From assembly GCA_009785705.1 (NCBI GenBank), contig WQVS01000001.1, positions 45,486 to 109,485 of the forward strand: a stretch of 64,000 bases of DNA, written 5' to 3'. Shown one piece after another: positions 8,651-17,054 of the stretch. Within the stretch, counting starts at the first letter, position 1, and every line of letters begins with the position of its first letter. Both the position numbers and the translations under genes were made by a program. The notes under the pieces were generated by a model that saw only the letters and a list, made by a program, of their open reading frames with translations, had not been told where the DNA came from and did not search any database. This DNA is from Coriobacteriia bacterium. Its GTDB lineage: Bacteria > Actinomycetota > Coriobacteriia > WRKU01 > WQUG01.

Positions 8651-8793
8651 CATCCTGTAAGGAACTCACACGCAAGTATGTATTGCCCCTAATGGGGAGG
8701 CGATTGTGCTAGGTGGATACTTCTGAATGCCTGCAGCTTATAATTTAAAGTAGCCAGAAATGCGAGAAACGCAGGCACAACTAAGGGTAAATT

Positions 8794-8802
8794 TGTTATA
8801 CT
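8794..8802 (+). promoter_or_regulatory. Extended -10 promoter element
   Basis: TGTTATACT (TG-n-TATACT) lies in the 264-base gap after the radical SAM gene and about 110 bases before the next start. No good -35 is visible, as is usual for extended -10 promoters. It would drive the small membrane proteins and tat genes. Confidence 0.45.
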
Positions 8803-8914
8803 TGAGCAGTTGAATTTAGCGCGTAGAAATGCACTTCGATCCGTATAAGCAGCATATTCTGTGTTGCTTTGGTGCATTTAGGACAGTACACAGTTTGACA
8901 AGAAAGGATTTATC

Positions 8915-9427
8915 ATGTCCGACGATCTTTTTTTTGAAGGCGATGAGCCTGTAGAGGAAACAAAGAAAAAAGCTCCTGTAAAGAAAAAGCCTGTTGCAAA
9001 GAGCGGCGGCAAAGCTCCTGCAAAGAAGGGCTCAGGACCTGCAAGGAAGGCTCCTGTAAATAGGAAACCCGCTGCAAATGAGGCAGCTTTTGAGTTTACT
9101 CCTGTGGTAGTAATACTCATTGCTGTTATTGCAATTTTGATTGGTTTCTTAGGTGGTCTACTTGCAGCAAATGCAATGCTACCTTCGGTTAATACTGCTC
9201 CTCCTGCTAACCAGCAAATGCCTCCGCAAGACGGTGGTATGGGTGGCGGCGGAATGGGCGGCATGGGCGGAGGCATGGGTGGTGCTCCGATTCTTGACGA
9301 TGAGCAAATGATGGGTGACATGCCAGAAGGTCATCCTCCTCTTGATGAAGACGGTAACGTTATCATGCCTGGGGACGGCGAAGGTGCTTCAGCAGAAGGT
9401 GCTGACGAAGATTCAGAAGGATATTAA
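8915..9427 (+). CDS. Unknown single-pass membrane protein, Lys/Pro-rich N-terminus
   Basis: A 170-residue protein I do not recognise. Residues 1-60 are acidic at first, then rich in Lys, Pro and Ala (repeated KAPVKK/KAPAKK-like units). Residues about 65-90 form one membrane segment (VVVILIAVIAILIGFLGGLL). The outer part is Gly/Met-rich (GGMGGGGMGG) and then holds PEGHPPLDEDG and an acidic tail. The PEGHP-type motif after a single anchor occurs in some membrane proteins linked to cytochromes, but I infer no function. AAGGA precedes the ATG at a normal distance. It forms a run with the next small membrane protein and tatA. Confidence 0.75.
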   Translation: MSDDLFFEGDEPVEETKKKAPVKKKPVAKSGGKAPAKKGSGPARKAPVNRKPAANEAAFEFTPVVVILIAVIAILIGFLGGLLAANAMLPSVNTAPPANQQMPPQDGGMGGGGMGGMGGGMGGAPILDDEQMMGDMPEGHPPLDEDGNVIMPGDGEGASAEGADEDSEGY

Positions 9428-9436
9428 GAGTTTATT

Positions 9437-9763
9437 ATGGTTAAGGCAATTGACAAGAGTAATAGTCCTCTTTGGATTCGTATTTTGGTATGGATTCTAG
9501 TTGCTGGCCTCATGGCAGCAGCAGTGTTTATGGCCATTGGTGTAATCACTTCAATCGCGACTTGGGGCGACCCTCCGCCTCCGATGACAATTACTGCTGA
9601 TGATTTACCTCCAGAGATTTTGGCAGAGCTCGAAGCTCAGATGGCAGAGGCAAACCAAAACGAAGGTGGAGTCGTCACTGGCAATGAGGACGATGACGAA
9701 GGAATTGTCTTTGGAACAGATCTGACCGCCGAAGATGACGACAATCAGGACGAATCCGAATAG
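9437..9763 (+). CDS. Unknown small single-pass membrane protein, acidic tail
   Basis: A 108-residue protein without recognised family. It has a short basic N-terminus, one membrane segment at about residues 12-37 (WIRILVWILVAGLMAAAVFM), a WGDPPPP turn, and then about 60 highly acidic residues with no Cys. It begins 9 bases after the previous gene and has the same arrangement of a membrane segment followed by a soluble acidic domain. The two may form a pair in the cytochrome or Tat locus. Its codon use looks like that of its neighbours. Confidence 0.72.
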   Translation: MVKAIDKSNSPLWIRILVWILVAGLMAAAVFMAIGVITSIATWGDPPPPMTITADDLPPEILAELEAQMAEANQNEGGVVTGNEDDDEGIVFGTDLTAEDDDNQDESE

Positions 9764-9816
9764 CTGACCTTATGGGTTAGGTAACGCATACGAGTAGTTA
9801 GGAATCAGGGCAAATT

Positions 9817-10368
9817 ATGGGTGGCTGGGAGATAGCTTTAATCATAATCATTGCCCTGATTTTTTTTGGTCCTGATAAAATTCCTCAAATTGTAAAAACT
9901 ATTAAAAAAGGTATAGGCTTCTATGCTGATGCACGCAATCAGGTTCAAGAGGTAGTCAATACCCAAATAATATCTCCTGAAGAATTGGCGGCACTAAAAG
10001 ATCCTTTAGGAATGGGTGGCAATAAAGTTACTCCTCAATCCCTCTTAACTCCAGAGAGAAAAAGTCTTTATAGTCAGACGACCCCAGCTCCTCCTGCGAA
10101 CACAGCACCTACAGCTCAAGCTGCTACTCAACCTGTAGCCTTTGAATCTGCGCAGGTGCAATCAGCAGGCTTAGAAGCTTCTCAAAAATCAGTCATAGAT
10201 TCTGTCTCTGATGCGGCAAAGCCAGTAGCAGTATCTGTTCCAGCAGTGCAGGAATCACAACCTACTGCATCAAAGTCTAGTACGGCAGCAGAAAGTATTT
10301 GGGCAAGCTTAGAACAGGCAGCTCCATCAGCCGCAGGGACTCCTTCAGGCGAAGCTAAAGAGGCTTAG
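9817..10368 (+). CDS. tatA: Twin-arginine translocase TatA/TatB-family subunit
   Basis: Sec-independent export component. The N-terminus has the family layout: one short membrane helix (WEIALIIIIALIFFG), the FGPDKIPQ hinge typical of TatA/B, then an amphipathic helix (IVKTIKKGIGFYADARNQV). The remaining 120 residues are Pro/Ala/Ser/Gln-rich and probably disordered, making it longer than a usual TatA (60-90 residues) and nearer a TatB in length. It stands directly before tatC. TatA and TatB cannot be separated with certainty here. The exported cargo is likely the folded formate dehydrogenase. Confidence 0.85.
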   Translation: MGGWEIALIIIIALIFFGPDKIPQIVKTIKKGIGFYADARNQVQEVVNTQIISPEELAALKDPLGMGGNKVTPQSLLTPERKSLYSQTTPAPPANTAPTAQAATQPVAFESAQVQSAGLEASQKSVIDSVSDAAKPVAVSVPAVQESQPTASKSSTAAESIWASLEQAAPSAAGTPSGEAKEA

Positions 10369-10374
10369 GCAGAT

Positions 10375-11367
10375 ATGGCAAAAACACAAGCTAGCGAAAC
10401 ACAAGAGGAAGCAAAGAAAGACCCCAAAAGTCTTCCCTTCTTCGCACACTTTAATGAGCTGCGCAAAAGGCTCACCAATTACGTCATAGTTCTTGTTGTG
10501 CTTAGCTTCTTCTTCTACTGGGAGCCTGCCCATATGGTCATTATGGATATCTTCTTCAAAGATGTCCTTCCACATCTCCCAGATGGATTTGCACTTATGG
10601 GAATGTTTGATGCGATGACCTTTCGCTTTACCGTAGGCCTTTATGGCGCATTAATCGTTACTAGTCCTCTCCTGCTTTATCATATCTTTGCCTTCTTTGC
10701 TCCTGCAATGAAGGGGCGTGAGCGCAAATGGGTTTTGCCTACAGTACTTGCCGCAGGGGGCCTCTTTGTTACAGGAGTTGTCTTTGCTTACTTCCTTATA
10801 ATGCCTATGACAATCGAATTTCTATTATCGCAGCATACTGCCTATACCTATGAGGTACCTAGAGGGCAAGACTGGCTTTCTGGTGTTGCCTTGGTGCTTC
10901 TTGCCTTTGGTATAAGCTTCGAGCTACCCTTAGTAATTTTCGCCTTTATAGGGCTAGGTATTATTGGTTACCCTACCATCAGAGAATCGTGGCGTGTGGC
11001 ATACATTTCACTCTTCATTTTTGCAGCCGTGATAACTCCAGATAGAGGGCCCGTTACAACGCTTGCCCTAGGACTTTCTCTGATTGTTTTGTACGAGAGT
11101 GGGCTTTTGGCATCACGTCTATTCTTGGCAGAGCGCATAGATCAGCAATACGTTGATGCTTATGAGCAAATGCTGCTCTATGATAATGCTCCTACAGATG
11201 ACAAGGAAAAGTTAGCAGCAAGGGCAAAGCTCAAAAAGCAAGCGGAGGCCGCTGAAAAGCGTATAGCAGCACGAGAAGCGCGTAAGGCAGATGAATCTGA
11301 AGATTCGGCTCAAGACTCAGGCGGCGAGCAAAGCTCAGCAGAAGGAGAGAGCAACACCAATGCATGA
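10375..11367 (+). CDS. tatC: Twin-arginine translocase subunit TatC
   Basis: TatC is the signal-peptide receptor of the Tat pathway. The start resembles the family: FFAHFNELRKRLTNYVIVLV (compare HLxELRxR), then six hydrophobic segments through residue 245, including the FAPAMKGRERKWVLP loop and GISFELPLVIFAFIGLGII. Total length is 330 residues because of a long charged C-terminal tail (Ala/Lys/Glu/Ser) after the last helix. It begins 6 bases after tatA and its stop overlaps the hypA start by 8 bases. Confidence 0.94.
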   Translation: MAKTQASETQEEAKKDPKSLPFFAHFNELRKRLTNYVIVLVVLSFFFYWEPAHMVIMDIFFKDVLPHLPDGFALMGMFDAMTFRFTVGLYGALIVTSPLLLYHIFAFFAPAMKGRERKWVLPTVLAAGGLFVTGVVFAYFLIMPMTIEFLLSQHTAYTYEVPRGQDWLSGVALVLLAFGISFELPLVIFAFIGLGIIGYPTIRESWRVAYISLFIFAAVITPDRGPVTTLALGLSLIVLYESGLLASRLFLAERIDQQYVDAYEQMLLYDNAPTDDKEKLAARAKLKKQAEAAEKRIAAREARKADESEDSAQDSGGEQSSAEGESNTNA

Positions 11368-11797
11368 GATGAGCATTATGCAATCTGTCTTTGATGCAGC
11401 CTTTGAAGCTTTGGAAAAAGCAGGAGAGACGCGCATCACAGAGATTAGTCTCACGGTAGGGGAGCAAACAGACATCCAAGAAATCCCCTTAAATTTTGCC
11501 TTTGAAGCATTGAAGCAAAATACACCAGCACGCAATGCGACTCTTAAGATGACGATGTTAACGACCAGGTCACACTGCAATGATTGCGCGGCAGAGTTTG
11601 ACCATGACCGCTTTTCAACCCTGTGTCCCAGTTGCGGATCAATAGATATAACAATGCTGACAGGTCGTGAACTGCGCATAGACGGCATGGAAGCAGACAG
11701 TGAACCCTTTAAGGAAGTCGCTGAAGAAAGCGACCCTTACGCCAGTATGATAGAGGAAGCTCGCGCAGACGCAGCAGCTATTTTGAAGGAAGCATAA
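11360..11797 (+). CDS. hypA: Hydrogenase nickel-insertion protein HypA
   Basis: HypA delivers nickel to [NiFe]-hydrogenase together with HypB. It begins MHEMSIMQSVFDAAF, with the N-terminal Met-His nickel-binding site, and carries the zinc site CNDC ... CPSC (residues about 70-90). An extra 35-residue acidic/Ala-rich C-terminal helix extends beyond the usual 115 residues. I chose ATG 11360 because it gives the conserved MHE start and has GAAGGAGAG upstream. It overlaps the end of tatC and shares one base with hypB. No hydrogenase gene is seen in the window. Confidence 0.93.
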   Translation: MHEMSIMQSVFDAAFEALEKAGETRITEISLTVGEQTDIQEIPLNFAFEALKQNTPARNATLKMTMLTTRSHCNDCAAEFDHDRFSTLCPSCGSIDITMLTGRELRIDGMEADSEPFKEVAEESDPYASMIEEARADAAAILKEA

Positions 11798-12459
11798 TGA
11801 CTCACATTGATATAAACAAGCCTATACTAGATAAAAATGACAAGCTAGCACAATCAAATAGAGAGCTGCTGCAAGAAAAGAAGGTTTTTGCCCTAGACCT
11901 CATGGCCAGTCCGGGAGCAGGGAAGACCACGACAATCCTAGCAACGATTGAAGCTTTAAAGGACCGTTACAAGATTGCCGTTATAGAGGGCGACATTGCT
12001 TCAAATGTGGACGCACTCAAAATTAAAGCAGCAGGGATTCCTGCCATACAAATTAATACAGGCGGGATTTGCCATCTGGAATCAGACATGATTCGAAGTG
12101 CCCTTGACCAGCTGCCTTTAGATGAGCTGGATTTCATCATCATAGAAAATGTGGGGAATCTAGTCTGCACAACAGAATTCTACCTGGGTGAAGATGCAAA
12201 GGTAATGATACTGTCTGTCCCAGAAGGCGATGATAAGCCCCACAAATATCCGGGAATATTTCAAACCTCAAAAGCAGTACTCATAAGCAAGATAGACACT
12301 TTGCCTGTATTTGACTTTGATAGGGAAGACTTCGAGACAACAGTAAAGTCGCTTAACCCAAAGGCTCCTATTTTCCCTGTATCTGCAAAAACAGGTGAAG
12401 GCATGGAAGAGTGGATTGATTGGCTCACTGCTCAAATCGACAAAGTTAAATTTGCTTAA
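11797..12459 (+). CDS. hypB: Hydrogenase nickel-insertion GTPase HypB
   Basis: GTPase that drives nickel transfer from HypA into hydrogenase. The P-loop is MASPGAGKTT (residues about 32-41), followed by the metal-site motif GGICHLESDM, ENVGNLVC, SKIDTLP and SAKTGEGM. The His-rich nickel-storage N-terminus found in some HypB proteins is absent. Translation is coupled to hypA by a TAATG junction. There is no further hyp gene after it in the window. Confidence 0.94.
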   Translation: MTHIDINKPILDKNDKLAQSNRELLQEKKVFALDLMASPGAGKTTTILATIEALKDRYKIAVIEGDIASNVDALKIKAAGIPAIQINTGGICHLESDMIRSALDQLPLDELDFIIIENVGNLVCTTEFYLGEDAKVMILSVPEGDDKPHKYPGIFQTSKAVLISKIDTLPVFDFDREDFETTVKSLNPKAPIFPVSAKTGEGMEEWIDWLTAQIDKVKFA

Positions 12460-12584
12460 TTCGTCAACTCTTTGCTCTATCAACCCCTTTCTGCAATAAC
12501 CCACTGAACTTCCCTGAGTCAGTTGTCGCATTATTTCTTAGAGCTCAACACCAAAAATTACCTTATATTTATATCGCATAAAAC

Positions 12585-12613
12585 TTGACAATAGGACGCT
12601 TAGATTATAAGAT
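12585..12613 (+). promoter_or_regulatory. Sigma-A-type promoter of the dnaK operon
   Basis: TTGACA (12585-12590) and TAAGAT (12608-12613) are separated by 17 bases, about 90 bases before dnaK. I found no convincing CTTGAGT-N7-ACTCAAG HspR operator here, only single CTTGAC-like half sites. Confidence 0.7.
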
Positions 12614-12701
12614 AGTCCCTAGTAAAGTTTATCTGTGTATAAAACCATGACAAAATAATCCAATTTAAAACAAAGATTAGAAGCAGAAAGGGAGTATTAT
12701 T

Positions 12702-14615
12702 ATGTCGAAAGTACTAGGAATTGATTTAGGTACCACCAATAGTGCAATGGCACTTATCGAGGGTGGAGAGCCTACTATAGTTATCAACGCAGAAGGAGAC
12801 CGCACCACACCTAGTGTTGTGGCCTTTCGCAAAGAGGGTGACCGACTAGTCGGCAAGCCCGCAAAGAATCAGGCAGTAACCAATCCGGTAAACACCATTG
12901 GCTCAATCAAACGCTTCATTGGTCGCAAGTATTCAGAAGTCAGTGGAGAGCTAAAAACAGTCAGCTACAAAGTTGTATCTGGTAAGGGTGGTCGTGTAGA
13001 GGTAGAGATTGATGGCAAGAACTACACTCCAGAAGAGATTAGTGCCATGACTCTGCAAAAGCTGAAGACAGATGCAGAAAAGTATCTGGGTGAGAAAATT
13101 ACCGAAGCAGTTATTACCGTACCAGCCTACTTCAACGATGCACAGCGCCAAGCAACAAAAGATGCTGGCAAGATTGCTGGTCTCGAGGTAAAGCGTATTG
13201 TAAATGAGCCTACTGCTGCAGCTCTTGCCTATGGTCTGGACAAAGCAGGTAAGGAACAAAAGGTTCTTATTTTTGATCTAGGTGGCGGTACTTTTGATGT
13301 ATCTGTGCTAGAACTAGGCGACAACGTCGTAGAGGTAATGGCAACCAGTGGTGACAACCAACTAGGTGGAGACGACTGGGATCAAAAGGTTATCGACTGG
13401 ATGGCAGATAAGTTCAAGGCTGACCAGGGCGTAGATTTGCGCGATGACAAAATGGCCTTGCAGCGCCTAAAGGAAGCAGCGGAACGTGCAAAGATGGAAC
13501 TCTCATCAGCTCAAAGCGCGCACATCAACCTGCCCTTTATTACTGCTGATGCCAGTGGACCAAAGCATCTTGACTACACATTGTCACGTGCAGACTTTGA
13601 AAAACTAACCAGTGACCTACTAGAGCGCACTAAGAAGCCTGTTCAGCAGGCTATGAAGGACGCAGGCGTTAAGATGGGCGAGATTGACGAGGTAATCCTT
13701 GTCGGAGGCTCTACCAGAATGCCAGCCGTTCAAGATATGGTGAAGAAGCTTACAGGTAAAGACCCTCACATGGGAGTAAACCCAGATGAGGTAGTAGCAC
13801 TGGGCGCTGCCGTTCAGGGTGGTGTACTGTCAGGTGACTTTGGTAAGGGCGACATCTTGCTATTGGATGTTACTCCACTATCTCTAGGTGTAGAGACCAT
13901 GGGTGGTATTAGCACAAAGATGATTGAGCGCAATACTACGATTCCAACACGCAAGACAGAGACCTACTCTACCGCTGCTGATGGGCAGACCAGTGTAGAG
14001 ATTCACGTCTTGCAGGGTGAACGTGAGATGGCTGCAGCAAATAAGACCTTGGGTCGCTTTACACTGGCAAACATCCCAGCAGCGCCCCGCGGTGTACCGC
14101 AGATTGAGGTTACCTTTGACATTGATGCAAACGGTATTGTAAACGTATCAGCAAAGGACCGTGGAACTGGACAAGAGCAAAAGATTACCATCACAGGCTC
14201 AACAGGTCTTTCCGATGATGAAGTTGATGCCATGGTGGCAGACGCCGAGGCAAATGCTGACGAAGACGCGAAGATGAAAGAGGGCGTTGAGGCTCGCAAC
14301 ACCGCTGACTCATTGGTATACCAAACAGAAAAGACTATTGAGGACTTGGGCGACAAGGTTCCTGCAGAAACTAAGGATGAAGTTGAAGCTGCTGTTGCAG
14401 AGCTAAAGACTGCACTAGAAAGCGACGACCTTGATGAAATCAAGGCGAAGACTGAAACTTTGACCACAGCAAGCTTTAAGTTGGCAGAGATTGCCTACCA
14501 GCAGGTTCAGGATGAAACTGCTGCCGAAGGTGGCGATGCTGAAGCTGCCACCAACGATGAGGGCGAAGAGGTTGTCGACGGAGACTTTGAAGTAGTTGAA
14601 GAAGATGACAAGTAA
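12702..14615 (+). CDS. dnaK: Chaperone DnaK (Hsp70)
   Basis: ATP-driven Hsp70 chaperone. It is full length (637 residues) and starts [17 protein letters not shown], with the ATPase signatures [15 protein letters not shown] and [14 protein letters not shown], the [14 protein letters not shown] linker region, and a Glu/Asp-rich C-terminal tail ending EEDDK. AAGGGAG precedes the ATG. It heads the dnaK-grpE-dnaJ-hspR operon, an arrangement characteristic of Actinobacteria, in which HspR represses the operon. Confidence 0.98.
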   Translation: MSKVLGIDLGTTNSAMALIEGGEPTIVINAEGDRTTPSVVAFRKEGDRLVGKPAKNQAVTNPVNTIGSIKRFIGRKYSEVSGELKTVSYKVVSGKGGRVEVEIDGKNYTPEEISAMTLQKLKTDAEKYLGEKITEAVITVPAYFNDAQRQATKDAGKIAGLEVKRIVNEPTAAALAYGLDKAGKEQKVLIFDLGGGTFDVSVLELGDNVVEVMATSGDNQLGGDDWDQKVIDWMADKFKADQGVDLRDDKMALQRLKEAAERAKMELSSAQSAHINLPFITADASGPKHLDYTLSRADFEKLTSDLLERTKKPVQQAMKDAGVKMGEIDEVILVGGSTRMPAVQDMVKKLTGKDPHMGVNPDEVVALGAAVQGGVLSGDFGKGDILLLDVTPLSLGVETMGGISTKMIERNTTIPTRKTETYSTAADGQTSVEIHVLQGEREMAAANKTLGRFTLANIPAAPRGVPQIEVTFDIDANGIVNVSAKDRGTGQEQKITITGSTGLSDDEVDAMVADAEANADEDAKMKEGVEARNTADSLVYQTEKTIEDLGDKVPAETKDEVEAAVAELKTALESDDLDEIKAKTETLTTASFKLAEIAYQQVQDETAAEGGDAEAATNDEGEEVVDGDFEVVEEDDK

Positions 14616-15186
14616 AAAGACAGATAAACATACATCTGAAGCAAATACTGAAGCTGCTGCTAGTGCAGCAGCTTCAGCTGCAAGCACAGAACAAGATACT
14701 CCGGTATTTGACGATCAGTCAGAAGTTGAGGCACTGCTTGCTCAAATGGAAGAGTTCCGCGATAAGGCTCTGCGTGCTCAGGCAGAATTTGAGAATAGCA
14801 AAAAGCGAATGCAGACACAGCAAGCAACAGCGCTTCTTCGTGCAAGCGAACGTGTGGTAACTGCACTGATTCCTGCAATGGATGATATTGAATTCGCTGT
14901 TGCTCATGCACAGGAATCTGGCAATGACATGCTGGAAGGTTTGCAGGCAATACAGGCAAAGCTGGTAGCAGTTTTTGCTACAGAACAGGTAGAGATTATA
15001 AATCCCTTAGGGCAGACCTTTGACCATAATACTGCACAAGCTGTTCAAATGATTGAAGATGACAACGCTCCTGATCAGAGTGTTTCTCAGGTACTGCAAA
15101 AAGGCTACGTCATGGGCAAGGACAGCGATAATCCGCGTGTCTTACGCCCAGCCATGGTCGTGGTTTCCACAAATACAAATTCATAA
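14605..15186 (+). CDS. grpE: Nucleotide exchange factor GrpE
   Basis: GrpE releases ADP from DnaK. The first 40 residues are low-complexity (Thr/Ala/Ser); then comes the coiled-coil start [21 protein letters not shown] and the beta domain with [20 protein letters not shown] and [19 protein letters not shown]. The ATG at 14605 lies inside the dnaK end by 11 bases, giving coupling. A TTG three codons earlier is less likely. The length (193 residues) is normal. Confidence 0.95.
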   Translation: MTSKKTDKHTSEANTEAAASAAASAASTEQDTPVFDDQSEVEALLAQMEEFRDKALRAQAEFENSKKRMQTQQATALLRASERVVTALIPAMDDIEFAVAHAQESGNDMLEGLQAIQAKLVAVFATEQVEIINPLGQTFDHNTAQAVQMIEDDNAPDQSVSQVLQKGYVMGKDSDNPRVLRPAMVVVSTNTNS

Positions 15187-15206
15187 GGATTGGAGGGTAG
15201 AGAGTC

Positions 15207-16157
15207 ATGGCAGAAAAAAAGAATTATTACGACCTGCTAGGGGTCTCAAAAACCGCCGATGCTGATGAAATCAAGAAGGCATTTCGCAAGAAGGCGCGTG
15301 AACATCATCCTGATACGGGTGGCGACGAAGATGCCTTCAAGCAGGTCAACGAAGCGTATGAGATTCTCTCGGATAAAGAGAAGCGTGCTCAGTACGATCA
15401 ATTTGGGCAATACTTTGGTGAGAATAGACCCGGTCCAGGTTATGGCGCTGGTGGCAATCCCTTTGCTGGCGGTAATCCTTTTGGAGGTTCCAGTGGGGGT
15501 TACCAACGTGTAGACTTTGACATGAGTGATATCTTTGGTTCTATGTTTGGCGGCGCTACTGGTCGTGGTGGTGGTCCCTTTGGAAGACGAGGACCCACTA
15601 AAGGTCAAGACTACCAAATGAGCATTAACGTTAGTTTTGATGAGTCTTTAACGGGTGCAACTCGGAAAGCTCATATTGCAGCATCGACTCCTGGTGGGGC
15701 AGGTAAAGACATATCAGTAAACATTCCTGCTGGTGTAATCGATGGTCAAAAGTTGAAATTTCGTGGCAAGGGTGGCGTAAGTGATTCGGGTGGTCCGCGC
15801 GGTGACTTAGTTATTGCCGTAAGCATTGCTCAGCATCCACACTTTAAGCGTGATAAAGCAGATGTACTGCTTGATTTGCCTCTCTCAGTAAGTGAGGCAG
15901 CACTGGGAACCAGCGTAACGGTGCCACTACCTTTGTCTGATGGTGGGGCGAAAGCAAAGTTGAAAATTCCCGCAGGTACGCAGACAGGAAAAGTCTTCAG
16001 AATGAAGGGCAAAGGCGCCCCGAAGCTAAAAGGGAAGGGACATGGCGATCTTTTGGTGAAAGCAGTAATAGAGATGCCAAAGAAACTAAGCTCAAAACAG
16101 AAGAAGTTATTAAAAGAACTACAAGAATTTGACGACGATTTAAGAGCTCATTTTTAG
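15207..16157 (+). CDS. dnaJ: DnaJ-family co-chaperone without zinc-finger domain
   Basis: J-protein stimulating DnaK ATPase. The J domain fills residues 1-70 with the HPD motif in REHHPDTGG. A Gly/Phe-rich linker follows to about residue 125, then the two beta domains with GKDISVNIPAGVIDG and RGDLVIAVSIAQHPHFKR. No CxxCxGxG repeats occur, so it is of the class B (CbpA-like) type. It ends DDDLRAHF. It lies 20 bases after grpE with a GGAGGG ribosome site. Confidence 0.95.
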   Translation: MAEKKNYYDLLGVSKTADADEIKKAFRKKAREHHPDTGGDEDAFKQVNEAYEILSDKEKRAQYDQFGQYFGENRPGPGYGAGGNPFAGGNPFGGSSGGYQRVDFDMSDIFGSMFGGATGRGGGPFGRRGPTKGQDYQMSINVSFDESLTGATRKAHIAASTPGGAGKDISVNIPAGVIDGQKLKFRGKGGVSDSGGPRGDLVIAVSIAQHPHFKRDKADVLLDLPLSVSEAALGTSVTVPLPLSDGGAKAKLKIPAGTQTGKVFRMKGKGAPKLKGKGHGDLLVKAVIEMPKKLSSKQKKLLKELQEFDDDLRAHF

Positions 16158-16175
16158 AATAGAGAGCAGAGACTC

Positions 16176-16568
16176 ATGAGACGCGAAAAACACCGCCCAG
16201 TGTACATGATAGGGATAGCAGCAGAGCTTGCAGGTGTACATCCACAAACCTTGCGCATCTACGAACGCAAGCAACTAGTAGAGCCAAAGCGTACAGGCGG
16301 GAATACGCGCCTCTATTCTGATGCCGACATAGAGCGCCTGAAGCTGATTCAGGAGCTAACTCAAGAAGAGGGCATCAATCTGGCAGGTGTGGTGCGCATC
16401 ATAGAGCTAGAGGAAGAGCGTGACCGCCTACAAGATGAGCTAGAAATCCTACGAGAAGAAATTCGAGAAATGAAACGCGAAGCCATCAAGGCCGAATTGC
16501 TGGCGGTAAGAAGTAAAGCAATAGTGCCCCTAGGAAATGTAGCAGTAACTAGAATAGAGCGCACTTAG
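16176..16568 (+). CDS. hspR: HspR, MerR-family heat-shock repressor
   Basis: Transcriptional repressor of the dnaK operon in Actinobacteria. The N-terminal winged helix has VYMIGIAAELAGVHPQTLRI and YERKQLVEPKRTGGNTRLY, typical of MerR-type DNA-binding domains and close to HspR. It is followed by a long coiled-coil dimerisation helix (EEERDRLQDELEILREEI). Length is 130 residues. It is the last gene of the operon, which should give autoregulation. I did not find a clear HspR operator at the dnaK promoter. Confidence 0.92.
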   Translation: MRREKHRPVYMIGIAAELAGVHPQTLRIYERKQLVEPKRTGGNTRLYSDADIERLKLIQELTQEEGINLAGVVRIIELEEERDRLQDELEILREEIREMKREAIKAELLAVRSKAIVPLGNVAVTRIERT

Positions 16569-16726
16569 CGGCGAATCCTTGCACTAGAGAGAGGATGAGA
16601 AATTGCTCATATGATTTGAGTACACTTTGCCTCTTTCTGTCTTTTGGTGCGAAGCTTTGCTACTTGGGTCACTCAGCAGATAAAAGTTAGGTTATACTGT
16701 TATACGCGTTTTCGACACCTCTCTTT

Positions 16727-16812
16727 GCCGGAGTGGCGGAATGGCAGACGCGGTGGATTCAAAATCCATTGGGGGCAACCCCGTGAGGGTTCAAATCCCT
16801 CCTCCGGCACCA
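16727..16812 (+). tRNA. tRNA-Leu (CAA)
   Basis: Class II tRNA of 86 bases including an encoded CCA. The acceptor arms 16727-16733 (GCCGGAG) and 16802-16808 (CTCCGGC) pair fully. The anticodon stem GTGGA/TCCAT surrounds the loop TTCAAAA with anticodon CAA, followed by a long variable arm (GGGG CAA CCCC) and the T-loop GTTCAAATCCC. A TATACT box lies at 16693-16698, about 29 bases upstream. Confidence 0.96.
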
Positions 16813-16863
16813 CCTCAAAATTTTGCTAAAATGGAAAGCCTTTCCTCCGGCACCACCTCAAAA
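16801..16863 (+). repeat. Duplicated tRNA-Leu 3' end (att-like direct repeat)
   Basis: A 20-base sequence covering the tRNA 3' acceptor, CCA and eight flanking bases (16801-16820) recurs exactly at 16844-16863, 43 bases downstream. It resembles an attachment-site repeat or a remnant of a partial tRNA duplication. Confidence 0.7.
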
Positions 16864-16987
16864 ATTGCAAAATTCATCTTCCCGATTCCAGCGATTAGCC
16901 TCATAGACAACTCTTGAGGATACATTATTGTGTGTTGTCCTGCACATATTTATGTATGCAAATCATGCTTAAAATGTGAACATCTTG

Positions 16988-16996
16988 TGATAAAAT
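16988..16996 (+). promoter_or_regulatory. Possible extended -10 of the VWA surface protein gene
   Basis: TGATAAAAT (TG-n-TAAAAT) lies about 58 bases before the start codon at 17055. The -35 region (CTTAAA) is poor. Apart from the repeat and this box I see nothing else in 16864-17054. Confidence 0.4.
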
Positions 16997-17054
16997 AATC
17001 TACGTATGAAAAGACATAGGAAGATGCGCGCACGCGCGAAGGAGGATGTCTATC

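Noticed and set aside
8878..9321. 147-residue minus-strand frame rich in Pro and Ala
   Set aside because: It is the antisense shadow of the Gly/Met-rich membrane protein gene, which has a good ribosome site.
12460..12701. HspR operator (CTTGAGT-N7-ACTCAAG) or CIRCE element before dnaK
   Set aside because: Only single CTTGAC-like half sites are present; no inverted pair with the right spacing was found on either strand.
14003..14467. 154-residue Ser/Ala-rich minus-strand frame inside dnaK
   Set aside because: It is antisense to a conserved dnaK region and has composition expected of a shadow frame.
16844..16863. Second tRNA gene
   Set aside because: Only the 3' acceptor end is duplicated; no D, anticodon or T arms precede it.
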